A stretch of DNA of 64,000 nucleotides from Urbifossiella limnaea (lineage in GTDB: Bacteria; Planctomycetota; Planctomycetia; Gemmatales; Gemmataceae), in assembly GCF_007747215.1 (NCBI RefSeq), contig NZ_CP036273.1:3580322-3644321 (forward strand), written 5' to 3'. The translations under genes and the position numbers were made by a program. Of this stretch, positions 43,583-52,576 are shown piece by piece (the stretch's first letter is position 1; each line of letters starts with the position of its first letter). Below the pieces are notes generated by a model. That model was given only the letters and a program-made list of their open reading frames with translations. It ran no database searches and was not told where the DNA came from.

Positions 43583-46500
43583 ATGCAACGCAACTTCCTG
43601 CGCGGGCTGCTGATCTGCCTGGTCCCCTGCCTTCTGGCGGGGGTGTACGCGTTCCAGCCGGACAAGTACCGGCTCGGCATCGACCTCGCCGGCGGCACCA
43701 TCCTCGTTTACGAGGTCAACCTCGAGCGGACTCGCGAACTGAGTCAGGCGGCCAAGGCCGAGGGCGGCCCGGCCGCCGCGAAGACCGACGCCCCGGGCCT
43801 GTCCAGCGAGGACATGACGAAACTGGCCCACCAGATCAAGCGCCGCATCGACCCCGCCGACTTGAAGAACGTGACGGTCCGCCCGCTCGGCAACAGTCGC
43901 GTGGAGATCATCCTGCCGACCGGCGGGGCGACGAGCGGCAGCCGCGCCAACCTGTCGGCCGAGGACATCGAGGAGATCAAGCGGCTCGTGTCGCAGATGG
44001 GCGTGCTCGAGTTCCGCATCCTCGCCAACGACCACGACGACAGCGCCGGCATCATCGCCGCCCGCGGCCTGATCGAGTCCGCCAGCCCCGAAGTGCGCGG
44101 CGATTGGGCCGTTCGCGGCACTCCGCCGCCGCCGCCCGAGGGTGAGTTCGACGTAAAGGCCGAGTCGGACAAGGCCCACAAGGTCCGTTACCTGTGGACC
44201 GAACTCGGCCCGGAGGAGCGCGAGTCGCTTAACCTCAATAACGCCGCCGAGGGGAACTCGAAGCTCTGGACGGACATGTCGAAAGCCCGTGCGGAGGGGA
44301 AGACGTACCTCCACACCGGCGGCAACGAGGGGAAGACCTACTCGATGCTCCTCTACAGCCGCGAGGTGAAGAACCCCGCCGCGTTGGAGCAAGAGGCCGC
44401 CGACAAGGCGAAGTTGGAGGCCGAGGGTAAGGGCGCCGAATTCAACCCCAAGAAGTATGAGTACTACCTCCTCACCCGCGTGTCGCCGATCGACAACGTT
44501 AAGGTCGAGGGAGACGTGTCACTCAGCGCGTTCTCGGAAACCGATCAGAAGTTCAACCCCGCGGTCGGCTTCCGCTTCAACGGGGCCGGCGGGCAGGCGT
44601 TCGGCCGGATGACCGAGCGGAACAAGCCGCAGGGGAACAACATCCGCAGCCTGGCAATCGTTCTCGACCAGAAGGTCGTGAGCGCCCCGACGCTCAACGC
44701 CGTCATCACGACGCAGGGGCAGATCAGCGGCCGGTTCGACAAGAAGAGCGTGGACCGGCTCGTCATGATCCTCCGCAACGGTGCCTTGAACGCCCAGTTG
44801 CGTGAGAAGCCGGTCAGCGAGAACACCATCGGGCCGACCCTCGGCGCCGACACGATCAAGAAGGGGACGATGGCCGTCGGCCTGTCGTTCCTCACGGTCA
44901 TGGTGTTCATGGTCATCTACTACCGTTTCGCCGGCACGGTCGCCTGCGTCGCCCTGTTGGCGAACCTGCTCCTGACGCTGGGGTTCATGGTGTCGGTGAA
45001 CGCCGCGTTCACCCTGGCCGGGCTCGCCGGCGTGGTGCTCATGCTGGGCATGGCGGTGGACGCGAACGTCCTCATCTACGAGCGGCTGCGCGAGGAGCGC
45101 GGCAAGGGGGCGAACCTCGCCACCGCCATCCGCAACGGCTACGAGCGGGCCTTCCCGACGATCATCGACACGCACATGGCTAGCATCTTCACCGCCATCG
45201 TGCTGTACGTTTTCGGCAACGAGAATCTCAAGGGCTTCGCCATCAGCCTGACGGTCGGGCTCATCATCAGCCTGTTCACGTCGCTGTACATGACTCGCCT
45301 CATCTTCGACTTCTGGCTCCACAAGCGGTGGGTGACCGAACTCCGCATGATGCGGCTGTTCGAGCGGCCGAACTTCGACCCGATGAAGTACCGGTTCATC
45401 TTTTTCACCGTCACGTCGGCTCTGACGGTTGCCGGGTTGGCGTTGTTCCTCGCCCGCGGTGACCAGGGGTTGAACGTGGACTTCCGCGGCGGCACGGTCT
45501 ACGCCGGGAAACTAAAGGACGGCGAGGAGCGGGCGCTAAGCAACGTCGGCGGCCAGCAAGGGTTCCGCGAACTGCTGACCGACCCGGCCAACGTTCAGGC
45601 AAAGCTCGCCGTCAAAGACGTGCGGTGGGAGAACAAGCCGGCCGCCGGCGGCGACATCAACGCGCTCGGTGTGTACATCTTCGACATCGTCTACGGCGAC
45701 GGCGCCAAGACGACGGTGGCGCTGACGGAAAAGCCGAAGGGCGCCACCGCCGAGGATATGGAGAAGGACGTTCGCGAGCGGGCGTCGCACCTGCCCGACG
45801 TGTCGGTCGAGCAGATGTTCCTCAGCGGCGACAACTTTGCCGACGGAAGAAGTCGCTACTTCACCGTCCGCACGACTGAACGGCAGAAGGAATTGGTACA
45901 GGCGAGCATCGACCGCCTCCTCCGCGACGAGAAGGGCCAGGCTCTCGTCGCCAGCCCGGACATGTTGGTCCCCGTCGTCACCGGCCCGGTTGTAGACCTG
46001 CGGTTCGACGTGCCCACGTCGCCGAGCCGGATCAAGGACTTGCTCGAGCAGCGGTTCCGGGCCGAGAACCTGACCGACCCGGCCGGCTTCACCTTCGACC
46101 TGAAGGGCGTCGGCGACGCCGAGGACGGCCGGTTCAGGACGATGCGGCTGGACGTGTCGAAGAACACAAACTTCGCCTCGCTGAAGGGCCGCGCTGCGGT
46201 CGGCGCGGCGACCGGCGCCGCCGGAGCGGCGGTCGCGGGCGGCCCGGCAACGGTCGTGTCCGCAACCGCGGTGGACGCCAAGCAGGCTGAATCCGAGGCG
46301 GCGTCGCTGGTGCGCATGCTGACTGTCGTGGAGACAGCCTTGGAGACGCGGCCGGAACCGGAGCGGCTTGAGGTGTTCGACAGTCAGTTGGCCACGGAGA
46401 CGCGGTCGAAGGCGTTCTACGCCATCCTCGCCAGCTGGGCGGCGATCCTGCTCTACCTGTGGTTCCGCTTCGGCAACTGGACGTTCGGCGCAGCCGCCGT

Positions 46501-47008
46501 GCTGTGCCTGATTCACGACTTGTGCTTCACGCTCGGCATCATCGCCGCGTGCCACTACGTGCACGACACGGCCCTCGGCCGGTTGCTGGGGTTGGAAGAC
46601 TTCAAGATCGACCTGCCGGCGGTGGCCGCGCTGCTGACGCTGGTCGGGTACTCGGTGAACGACACGATCGTGGTGTTCGACCGCATCCGCGAGGTGCGCG
46701 GCAAGAACCCGAAACTGACGCCGCAGATTATCAACGACAGCGTGAACCAGACGCTGAGTCGCACGGTGCTGGCGAGCCTGACGGTGTTCTTGGTGGTGGG
46801 CGTGCTGTACGTCTTCGGCGGCGAGGGGGTGCACCTGTTCTCGTTCGTGATGGTGATCGGGGTGATGGTCGGCACGTACAGTTCGATCTTCGTGGCCGCG
46901 CCGCTACTCCTGATCTTCGGCGAGGGGCACCACGAGTTGGCTCCCGAGGAAGTGGTCGAGAAGACCGACGACGGTAAGCCTAAGGAGGAGGAAGTGGTCG
47001 AGGGCTGA
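43583..47008 (+). CDS. secDF: Protein translocase subunit SecDF fusion
   Basis: A 1141-residue RND-type membrane protein that uses the proton gradient to pull proteins through SecYEG. The N-terminal half is SecD: LGIDLAGGTILVYEV, a large periplasmic region, and the helix motif GMAVDANVLIYERLREE. The C-terminal half is SecF: GLNVDFRGGTVY, LLYLWFRFGNWTFG, GYSVNDTIVVFDRIREVRG. The ATG at 43583 is preferred to a GTG five codons upstream. It is longer than the usual fusion (about 750-850) because of extended periplasmic and linker segments, including an Ala/Val/Gly-rich stretch near residues 870-900. Confidence 0.95.
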   Translation: MQRNFLRGLLICLVPCLLAGVYAFQPDKYRLGIDLAGGTILVYEVNLERTRELSQAAKAEGGPAAAKTDAPGLSSEDMTKLAHQIKRRIDPADLKNVTVRPLGNSRVEIILPTGGATSGSRANLSAEDIEEIKRLVSQMGVLEFRILANDHDDSAGIIAARGLIESASPEVRGDWAVRGTPPPPPEGEFDVKAESDKAHKVRYLWTELGPEERESLNLNNAAEGNSKLWTDMSKARAEGKTYLHTGGNEGKTYSMLLYSREVKNPAALEQEAADKAKLEAEGKGAEFNPKKYEYYLLTRVSPIDNVKVEGDVSLSAFSETDQKFNPAVGFRFNGAGGQAFGRMTERNKPQGNNIRSLAIVLDQKVVSAPTLNAVITTQGQISGRFDKKSVDRLVMILRNGALNAQLREKPVSENTIGPTLGADTIKKGTMAVGLSFLTVMVFMVIYYRFAGTVACVALLANLLLTLGFMVSVNAAFTLAGLAGVVLMLGMAVDANVLIYERLREERGKGANLATAIRNGYERAFPTIIDTHMASIFTAIVLYVFGNENLKGFAISLTVGLIISLFTSLYMTRLIFDFWLHKRWVTELRMMRLFERPNFDPMKYRFIFFTVTSALTVAGLALFLARGDQGLNVDFRGGTVYAGKLKDGEERALSNVGGQQGFRELLTDPANVQAKLAVKDVRWENKPAAGGDINALGVYIFDIVYGDGAKTTVALTEKPKGATAEDMEKDVRERASHLPDVSVEQMFLSGDNFADGRSRYFTVRTTERQKELVQASIDRLLRDEKGQALVASPDMLVPVVTGPVVDLRFDVPTSPSRIKDLLEQRFRAENLTDPAGFTFDLKGVGDAEDGRFRTMRLDVSKNTNFASLKGRAAVGAATGAAGAAVAGGPATVVSATAVDAKQAESEAASLVRMLTVVETALETRPEPERLEVFDSQLATETRSKAFYAILASWAAILLYLWFRFGNWTFGAAAVLCLIHDLCFTLGIIAACHYVHDTALGRLLGLEDFKIDLPAVAALLTLVGYSVNDTIVVFDRIREVRGKNPKLTPQIINDSVNQTLSRTVLASLTVFLVVGVLYVFGGEGVHLFSFVMVIGVMVGTYSSIFVAAPLLLIFGEGHHELAPEEVVEKTDDGKPKEEEVVEG

Positions 47009-47029
47009 CCCGCGACCGCATCCACGCCG

Positions 47030-47057
47030 AACGCCCGCGGGTAATCCCGCGGGCGTT
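47030..47057 (+). terminator. Terminator hairpin after secDF
   Basis: AACGCCCGCGGG and CCCGCGGGCGTT form a perfect 12-bp stem around TAAT, followed by TCGCGTTTCC. It lies 22 bases past the secDF stop. Confidence 0.7.
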
Positions 47058-47108
47058 TCGCGTTTCCCCCCTGTCGCGCGCGGGGTATCATCCGCAAAGG
47101 AGGCTGCC

Positions 47109-47342
47109 ATGTCGAGGACCGAAACGTCCGGCGTCGTCACCGCGGCCGAGGGTACGACCGTCACCGTCCCTTCGGACCGGGCGCCGGCCGGCGATCACGC
47201 CGTCGTCCTGCACACTCCAGTCGTCTCGGCCGCGATCACGCCGATGACGTCGCCCGTGGCGTCCAGCGCTCACGCGCACCAGGAGATGACTTACGTGCCG
47301 GGCGGTGCTCGGGTCCAGCTCTCCTCCGCCGACCAACTGTGA
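47109..47342 (+). CDS. Small protein of unknown function with a strong ribosome-binding site
   Basis: A 77-residue protein starting MSRTETSGVVTAAEGTTVTV. AAAGGAGG, a near-complete match to the anti-Shine-Dalgarno sequence, lies five bases before the ATG. Codon third positions are almost all G or C, like real genes here. No signal, membrane segment or motif is seen; it is Thr/Ala/Val-rich and ends before the aminoacylase gene by 25 bases. I do not recognise it. Confidence 0.6.
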   Translation: MSRTETSGVVTAAEGTTVTVPSDRAPAGDHAVVLHTPVVSAAITPMTSPVASSAHAHQEMTYVPGGARVQLSSADQL

Positions 47343-47367
47343 TCTACACACGACACGAGCCTCCACC

Positions 47368-48966
47368 ATGATTCGCGTCGCACCTGTCGTAATCGTCGCC
47401 GTTGTTGCGGTCATGCCCGGACCCCGGCAAGTCGCCGTCGGGCAACAGGCACAGGACACCAACGTCATTCTCCGCGGCGGCACAATCTACGACGGCAGCG
47501 GCACCCCTGGCGTCAAGGCGGACGTACACATCAAAGGCGACCGCGTTGCGGCCGTCGGTGCGGTCGGGAAGATCGACGGCGCCACCGTCATCGACGCCGC
47601 CGGCCTCTTCGTCTGCCCCGGGTTTATCGACCTTCACACCCACTGCGACACCGGCAGCCCCGCCCTCACCGACGCTGCGGGCCGCCCGAACCAGAACTAC
47701 GTGACGCAGGGTGTGACGACGGTCGTCACGGGAAACTGCGGCTCGGGCCCCGTGGACACGGCCGCGTACTTCGCCAAGCTCGAAGCCGGCGGCGTCGGCA
47801 CGAACGTCGTCCACCAGGCTCCGCACAACAGCGTCCGCGACAAGGTCATGGGCAACCAGAACCGCGCCCCCACGGCCGACGAACTGAAGCAAATGGAGGA
47901 ACTCGTCGAGAAGGCACTCACCGACGGGGCCGTCGGACTGGCGACGGGGCTGATCTACAATCCCGGCACCTACGCCCGCACCGAGGAGATTGTCGCGCTG
48001 GCTCGTGTCGTCGGCCGGCACGGCGGGCTCTACGCGAGTCACATCCGTAACGAGGGTGGCGGCCTGCTCGAAGCCATCGAGGAGGCCATGCGGATCGGCC
48101 GCGAAGGCGGCTGTCGCGTCCACGTCTCGCACATCAAGGCCAGCGGCCCGGCCGTGTGGGGCAAGTCGGCCGCGGCCGTCGCCCTCATCGAAGGCGCCCG
48201 CCGCAAGGGCCTCGCGGTCACGGCCGACCAGTACCCCTATATCGCCAGCAGCACCTCACTCCGGGCCACGGTCGTGCCGACTCGCTACCGCGAGGGCACG
48301 CAGAGGGACTTCGTGAAGCGGCTCGACGACCCCGTGGTCGGCCCGCAGATGACGAAAGACATCGCCGCGGCGCTGGACGGACGGGCCGGTGGTGCCCGGA
48401 TTCAGATCGCCCGCTACACCCCGAAGCCGACGTGGCAGGGGAAGAAGCTCGACGCCGTCGCTGACGCCGAGGGGAAGGAGCCGATCGACATCGTGTTGGA
48501 AATCGAGCGGAACGGCGGGGCGCAGGTCGTGAACTTCGGCATGAGCGAGGAAGACGTGCGCGTCTACATGCGGCAGCCGTGGGTGGCCACGGCCAGCGAC
48601 GGCAGCACCCACCGCCCCGGCAACACCGTGCCGCACCCTCGCAGCTACGGCACGTTCCCGCGCAAGATCGGCCGCTACGCCATCGAGGAGAAACTGCTGC
48701 CGGTCGAGCTGGCGGTACGCAGCGCGACCGGCCTCCCGGCGGACATCCTCAAGTTGACGGACCGCGGCTACCTGAAGGCGGGCAGTTTCGCCGACGTGGT
48801 CGTCCTCGACCCCGCCACCTACCGCGATACCGCCACGTTCGACCGGCCACACCAGTACGCGACGGGCGTGAAGTGGGTGTTCGTCAACGGCAGGCCCGTC
48901 GTCGCCGACGGACGCTTCGACCCCGTTGTACTCTCCGGCCGCGTCCTCCGCTTCAATCGCAAGTAG
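47368..48966 (+). CDS. N-acyl-D-amino-acid deacylase (amidohydrolase family)
   Basis: A 532-residue enzyme with an N-terminal signal (MIRVAPVVIVAVVAVM). The amidohydrolase fold is shown by VILRGGTIYDGSGTPG, PGFIDLHTHCD (metal His-x-His), YASHIRNEGG, CRVHVSHIKASG and the C-terminal AGSFADVVVLDP. The D-aminoacylase group releases D-amino acids from N-acyl or dipeptide forms, and may act in peptidoglycan or D-peptide turnover. The ATG at 47368 is chosen because it begins the signal peptide. Confidence 0.9.
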   Translation: MIRVAPVVIVAVVAVMPGPRQVAVGQQAQDTNVILRGGTIYDGSGTPGVKADVHIKGDRVAAVGAVGKIDGATVIDAAGLFVCPGFIDLHTHCDTGSPALTDAAGRPNQNYVTQGVTTVVTGNCGSGPVDTAAYFAKLEAGGVGTNVVHQAPHNSVRDKVMGNQNRAPTADELKQMEELVEKALTDGAVGLATGLIYNPGTYARTEEIVALARVVGRHGGLYASHIRNEGGGLLEAIEEAMRIGREGGCRVHVSHIKASGPAVWGKSAAAVALIEGARRKGLAVTADQYPYIASSTSLRATVVPTRYREGTQRDFVKRLDDPVVGPQMTKDIAAALDGRAGGARIQIARYTPKPTWQGKKLDAVADAEGKEPIDIVLEIERNGGAQVVNFGMSEEDVRVYMRQPWVATASDGSTHRPGNTVPHPRSYGTFPRKIGRYAIEEKLLPVELAVRSATGLPADILKLTDRGYLKAGSFADVVVLDPATYRDTATFDRPHQYATGVKWVFVNGRPVVADGRFDPVVLSGRVLRFNRK

Positions 48967-49087
48967 GAAAACGTTCGTCCCTGGGACGGGGCATATGGTG
49001 TTTGGCGGCCGCCCTTGGGGCTCGCCAGACGACTCGGATCCAACCAGACAAATCAACATTGGAATCGAGCCGCACCCCGACCCGGTC

Positions 49088-50593
49088 TCAAACCGCGAGT
49101 TCCTTCGTTTCGCCCGACGCCCGTCCGGATCGCACGCGGCGCCACGCCGCGCCGGCCCACGCGAACAAACCGCTGCCGGGCTCCACGAGTGGCGGCGCTA
49201 GTCCGGCGGTGTTCGGGCGGAACACCATCAGCAGTATCAGCGGCAGATACCACAGCACGTACACCCCGCCGCGGTCGGCGTGCCAGAATTGCACCCCCAG
49301 CAGCACCGCCGCGGACAGCGCCACGAGGTGCGCAAGTGTTTTCGGCGACGGCCAGAACGCCACGGCGACCACGAACCCGACGTACACAACGAAGATTGGC
49401 AGCCGGTACGCCCCGTGGACGCCGGTCCACAGGCTCTCGCTCGTCGGCCGCCGCCACGGCAGCCAGTCGGACATTCCCTGCCAGCTCAGCCCGGTCCCCA
49501 GCCAGCCGTCCCACCACAGCAGTGCGGCTGTGATGCCGAGGCTGACGCCGAGCGCCGTCAGGAACCAGCCTGTGAACCGATCGAGCCCGCGGCCGGCGTA
49601 GAATCCGGCCCAGAGTGGGAAGAGGAACAACGGCACGAACGAGCTCCCGGCTGCCAGCCCGAGCAGCCAGCCGCTCAGGGCCGGGCGGCGGTACGCGAAC
49701 ACGGCCCAAGACACGAACGCAGCCGGCCACACCAGATGGAACTGCGCAACGTGGAACGCCGTGTACGGCACAAGTAGGTAGAGCGTACCCAGGCCAATGC
49801 CGCAGGCCGTATCCTGGAAGTGCCGCAGGCCGGTCATCACGAGTGCGACCACGATCGCGGCGTGACACGCCATCGCCAGCCCGCGATTCACCCAGAACCG
49901 CAACTCGGCCGGCGTTGCCTGACCCGGGCCGGCTTGCGTTTGCTGCACGACCGCGACCGCCCCGTCCTGAAACTGCGTAATCGGGAACGGCCGCATTCCG
50001 ACCGGGCCCCTTACCACCGGCTCGCCGGTCCGGTTCACGGCGACGGCGACCATGCAAGCAAACAGCATCAGGCCGAGCCACGCCATCCCGGCCGTCGTCA
50101 GATTGGGCGTCACCGGCGGGCGGCGGACGAGTGCCAGGTCCAGGAGTGCCCGCCCGAACCAGTAAGCCGACCCGGCCATCAGCCACGCGTAGGCCAGTAC
50201 TTGCTCCCGGTCGGCCCGCACCCGCAGGGCTTCGGTCGTAAAAGTCGCGTCCGACAGGCGGAGGGCGGCGTCCACGAACTCGGGGCTACCGACCACGCCC
50301 TCCGCGCAGCGGCCGGCGAGCCCTGCGAGGAATTCCAGCCGCACCGCCTCGCCCGTGGTCACCGCGGACCTCAGCGACTGCACCTCCTGCAGAAGGAGGA
50401 AGCCGGGTACCAGCAGGAATAGCGTGAGCAGGTCGAGGTTGCGGGTCGAGAAGGGGCGGGTGAAGCCGAAGAACAGCGCGACGGTGAGCAGGAGCGAGAA
50501 ATAGAACCAGGTGGCGGCGTTGGGGAGGTCGAAGGCCAGGAAGATGGACGAGGTCACGGCCGGTTCCCGGGTAGTCCGCGGCGGGCGGGCCAT
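49088..50593 (-). CDS. Polytopic membrane protein of unknown function
   Basis: A 501-residue protein with about 11 membrane segments, such as WFYFSLLLTVALFFGF, AWLGLMLFACMVAVAV and FVVYVGFVVAVAFW. A soluble region lies between the second and third segments. The last residues are charged (RRVRSGRASGETKELAV). Overall shape is like GT-C or O-antigen ligase-type integral proteins, but no diagnostic motif is evident. The start at 50593 is the only ATG upstream of the first helix. It is not clearly part of an operon. Confidence 0.72.
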   Translation of the reverse strand: MARPPRTTREPAVTSSIFLAFDLPNAATWFYFSLLLTVALFFGFTRPFSTRNLDLLTLFLLVPGFLLLQEVQSLRSAVTTGEAVRLEFLAGLAGRCAEGVVGSPEFVDAALRLSDATFTTEALRVRADREQVLAYAWLMAGSAYWFGRALLDLALVRRPPVTPNLTTAGMAWLGLMLFACMVAVAVNRTGEPVVRGPVGMRPFPITQFQDGAVAVVQQTQAGPGQATPAELRFWVNRGLAMACHAAIVVALVMTGLRHFQDTACGIGLGTLYLLVPYTAFHVAQFHLVWPAAFVSWAVFAYRRPALSGWLLGLAAGSSFVPLFLFPLWAGFYAGRGLDRFTGWFLTALGVSLGITAALLWWDGWLGTGLSWQGMSDWLPWRRPTSESLWTGVHGAYRLPIFVVYVGFVVAVAFWPSPKTLAHLVALSAAVLLGVQFWHADRGGVYVLWYLPLILLMVFRPNTAGLAPPLVEPGSGLFAWAGAAWRRVRSGRASGETKELAV

Positions 50594-50634
50594 TAGTCCG
50601 TAATACGGGTGGCTCGCTCCAGCGTCAACAAGAG

Positions 50635-50660
50635 CACCCCGGCCGCGCCCGGCCGGGGTG
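50635..50660 (-). terminator. Terminator hairpin after the BBP7 gene
   Basis: CACCCCGGCC and GGCCGGGGTG pair perfectly. On the minus strand the stem is followed by GCTCTTGTTGAC, a partly U-rich tail. It lies 27 bases past the stop. Confidence 0.6.
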
Positions 50661-50686
50661 TGGGGAGTCGGGGCGTCGCCCGCCGA

Positions 50687-52204
50687 CTAGAAGAACAGCC
50701 CGACCCCGACGTTCACCCCGTGCAGGAGGCGGAACCACTGGGTGTCGTACTTCGGGTCGATGGCCCCGACGTTGAAGCTGACGGGCTCCTCCATCCGCTG
50801 GGTGTTGAAGTAGGTGAGGGCGTTGTACCCCACCCGCACCTGCACCCCCTCGACCGGGTACCACCACAGGTTCAGGTTGGCGTTGGCGTTCGGCACCAGC
50901 GCCCACTCGTTGTTGCTCCGCTTGGCGCGGTTGCTCTTGTCGCCCAGCTCGTACGTCGTCCGCTCCTTGATGACGCCGAGGAGCATCGCCGCGGTCAGGT
51001 CGCAGCTGAGCGAGAACTGGTTGGACACGAAGATCTCGTGCCCGGCCCCGACCATCGGGCCGTACAGCCGCTGCGACAGCGTGTTGGTGTAGAACGCCTG
51101 GTCCACCTCGCGGGCGACGCCGTTGATGTCGTAGCTGACCGTCCGCCAGTTGAACCGCTCGAAGAACCAGCCGAACTTGACGCCGGCGATGCCGTACACC
51201 CGGCTGTAGTCGGTCTGGAAGACCGGGATGCGGGCGCCGATCTCGGCCTGCTGGTACCGCTGGGTGAACTTCATGTCCATGACGCTGGCACCGTTCCAGA
51301 TGCCGTAGGCGTTGAACCCCGGGTTGCCGCCGGCGACGCCCTGCGGCTGGTTGACGATGACCGGCGTGCTGGACAGCAGCGCCCCGGTGTTACCGTTCAC
51401 CGCCGTGACGTTGCCGATCTGCGTCGGCCGGGTCACGATGATCTGGTTGGCCGGCACCGACACCTGGATGGTGCCGACGGTCGGCGTGGTCGTGATGATC
51501 GGCGGGGCGTTCGACAGCGGCGGCGGCTGCGTCACCGTGACCGTGGCCCCGGTGATGACGAACTGCGTCACCGTCCGCGAGCCGACGCCCGGCAGGTCCT
51601 GCACCAGCTTGGAGGCCGGGCCGGAGTACTGCGGGTTGAAGTTGTAGACCGGCGACACCAGGAAGCTGTTCACCAGGTTCGGCCCGGCCTGGAAGCCCTC
51701 GGCCACGAGCGACGCGCTCGCCGAGTAGTGGGCGTCGAACAGCTGCATGTAGTTGCCGTACAGCCGGGTGCCGTCCTCGAACCGATACCCCAGCTCGACC
51801 TGGAAGCCGGGCGTGTAGGTGGTACGGCCGAGCTGGTTGGTGTTCAGCGCCTCGACCCCCTGGCCGATGTACGTCCCGGCGTTGCCGGACAGTAGGCCGG
51901 TCGAGTCGATCAGCCCGCGGTAGGCGACCACCTGGTCGCCCAGCGTGCGGGTCTGGGTGAGCATGACGTACTCGGCCGACGCGTAGAACCCGGGCGACCC
52001 GGCCGCCCCGGTCGGGATCGGCAACGTCGGCTCGGTATTCAGCCCGGCATCGAATCCGACGTTCGCCGGCGCCTGGCCGCGGGCGGTGTACGTCGATTCG
52101 AGGAAGTCGAGTGGGCTGTCGGGGGGGCCGTCCTGGGCATACGCCCGTCCGGTACCACCCAGCGCGGCCGCGAGGACCGCTCCCTTGATGAACCACTGGC
52201 GCAT
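50687..52204 (-). CDS. BBP7 family outer-membrane beta-barrel protein
   Basis: A 505-residue protein with a signal peptide (MRQWFIKGAVLAAALGGTG, cleaved near AYAQDG). Amphipathic strands run through the whole length: GFYASAEYVMLTQTRTLGDQ, EIGARIPVFQTDYSRVYGIAG, WWYPVEGVQVRVGYNALTYF, and the last residues VNVGVGLFF end on Phe, as outer-membrane barrels do. The GFYASAEY start is characteristic of BBP7 (planctomycete beta-barrel) proteins. A hairpin leader and a promoter precede it. Pore or surface role is inferred. Confidence 0.88.
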   Translation of the reverse strand: MRQWFIKGAVLAAALGGTGRAYAQDGPPDSPLDFLESTYTARGQAPANVGFDAGLNTEPTLPIPTGAAGSPGFYASAEYVMLTQTRTLGDQVVAYRGLIDSTGLLSGNAGTYIGQGVEALNTNQLGRTTYTPGFQVELGYRFEDGTRLYGNYMQLFDAHYSASASLVAEGFQAGPNLVNSFLVSPVYNFNPQYSGPASKLVQDLPGVGSRTVTQFVITGATVTVTQPPPLSNAPPIITTTPTVGTIQVSVPANQIIVTRPTQIGNVTAVNGNTGALLSSTPVIVNQPQGVAGGNPGFNAYGIWNGASVMDMKFTQRYQQAEIGARIPVFQTDYSRVYGIAGVKFGWFFERFNWRTVSYDINGVAREVDQAFYTNTLSQRLYGPMVGAGHEIFVSNQFSLSCDLTAAMLLGVIKERTTYELGDKSNRAKRSNNEWALVPNANANLNLWWYPVEGVQVRVGYNALTYFNTQRMEEPVSFNVGAIDPKYDTQWFRLLHGVNVGVGLFF

Positions 52205-52274
52205 AACCCACTTCCCCCTTCGCCTCGTGGACGACGTGCCCGGGGCGGGCTCCCCAACCCACTCCCCGGCCCCA

Positions 52275-52294
52275 CCCGCGGACGAGTCCGCGGG
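52275..52294 (-). other. Leader hairpin of the BBP7 mRNA
   Basis: CCCGCGGAC and GTCCGCGGG pair perfectly around two bases, inside the predicted 130-base untranslated leader. It could affect mRNA stability or translation. Confidence 0.45.
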
Positions 52295-52341
52295 CGGTCC
52301 CCTGGTTCACATTCGCGCTCGGTGGCGGAAAGTTCGCGGGG

Positions 52342-52369
52342 ACGATAACGGGCCGCCAACCCCGGTCAA
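52342..52369 (-). promoter_or_regulatory. Predicted promoter of the BBP7 gene
   Basis: On the minus strand -35 TTGACC (52364-52369) and -10 TATCGT (52342-52347) are 16 bases apart. The leader would be about 130 bases long. Confidence 0.6.
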
Positions 52370-52576
52370 GCCGAGAACCGCCCCGAAACCGCATTTCAGG
52401 CCGGATTTCGTAGGTTTTTCGCCGCGCCGCGCGAAGCTGGGGGGGCCGCCGCCGACCGGCGAAGTGGCGTCGTGGCACCCCCGCCGGTAGGTCACGAGGG
52501 CTGGGGGAACTGGCCAACGCGTCGGCCGCTCGGCGCGTAGCATAGGTGGGCCGAACCCGGGATCGGAGTCGTCGAG

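Larger units (their letters stand above)
52205..52576. other. 372-base divergent intergenic region between BBP7 and the serine hydrolase
   Basis: Holds the BBP7 promoter, a leader hairpin and the ribosome-binding site of the serine hydrolase (GGAG near 52564). No extra gene or RNA is supported. Confidence 0.6.
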
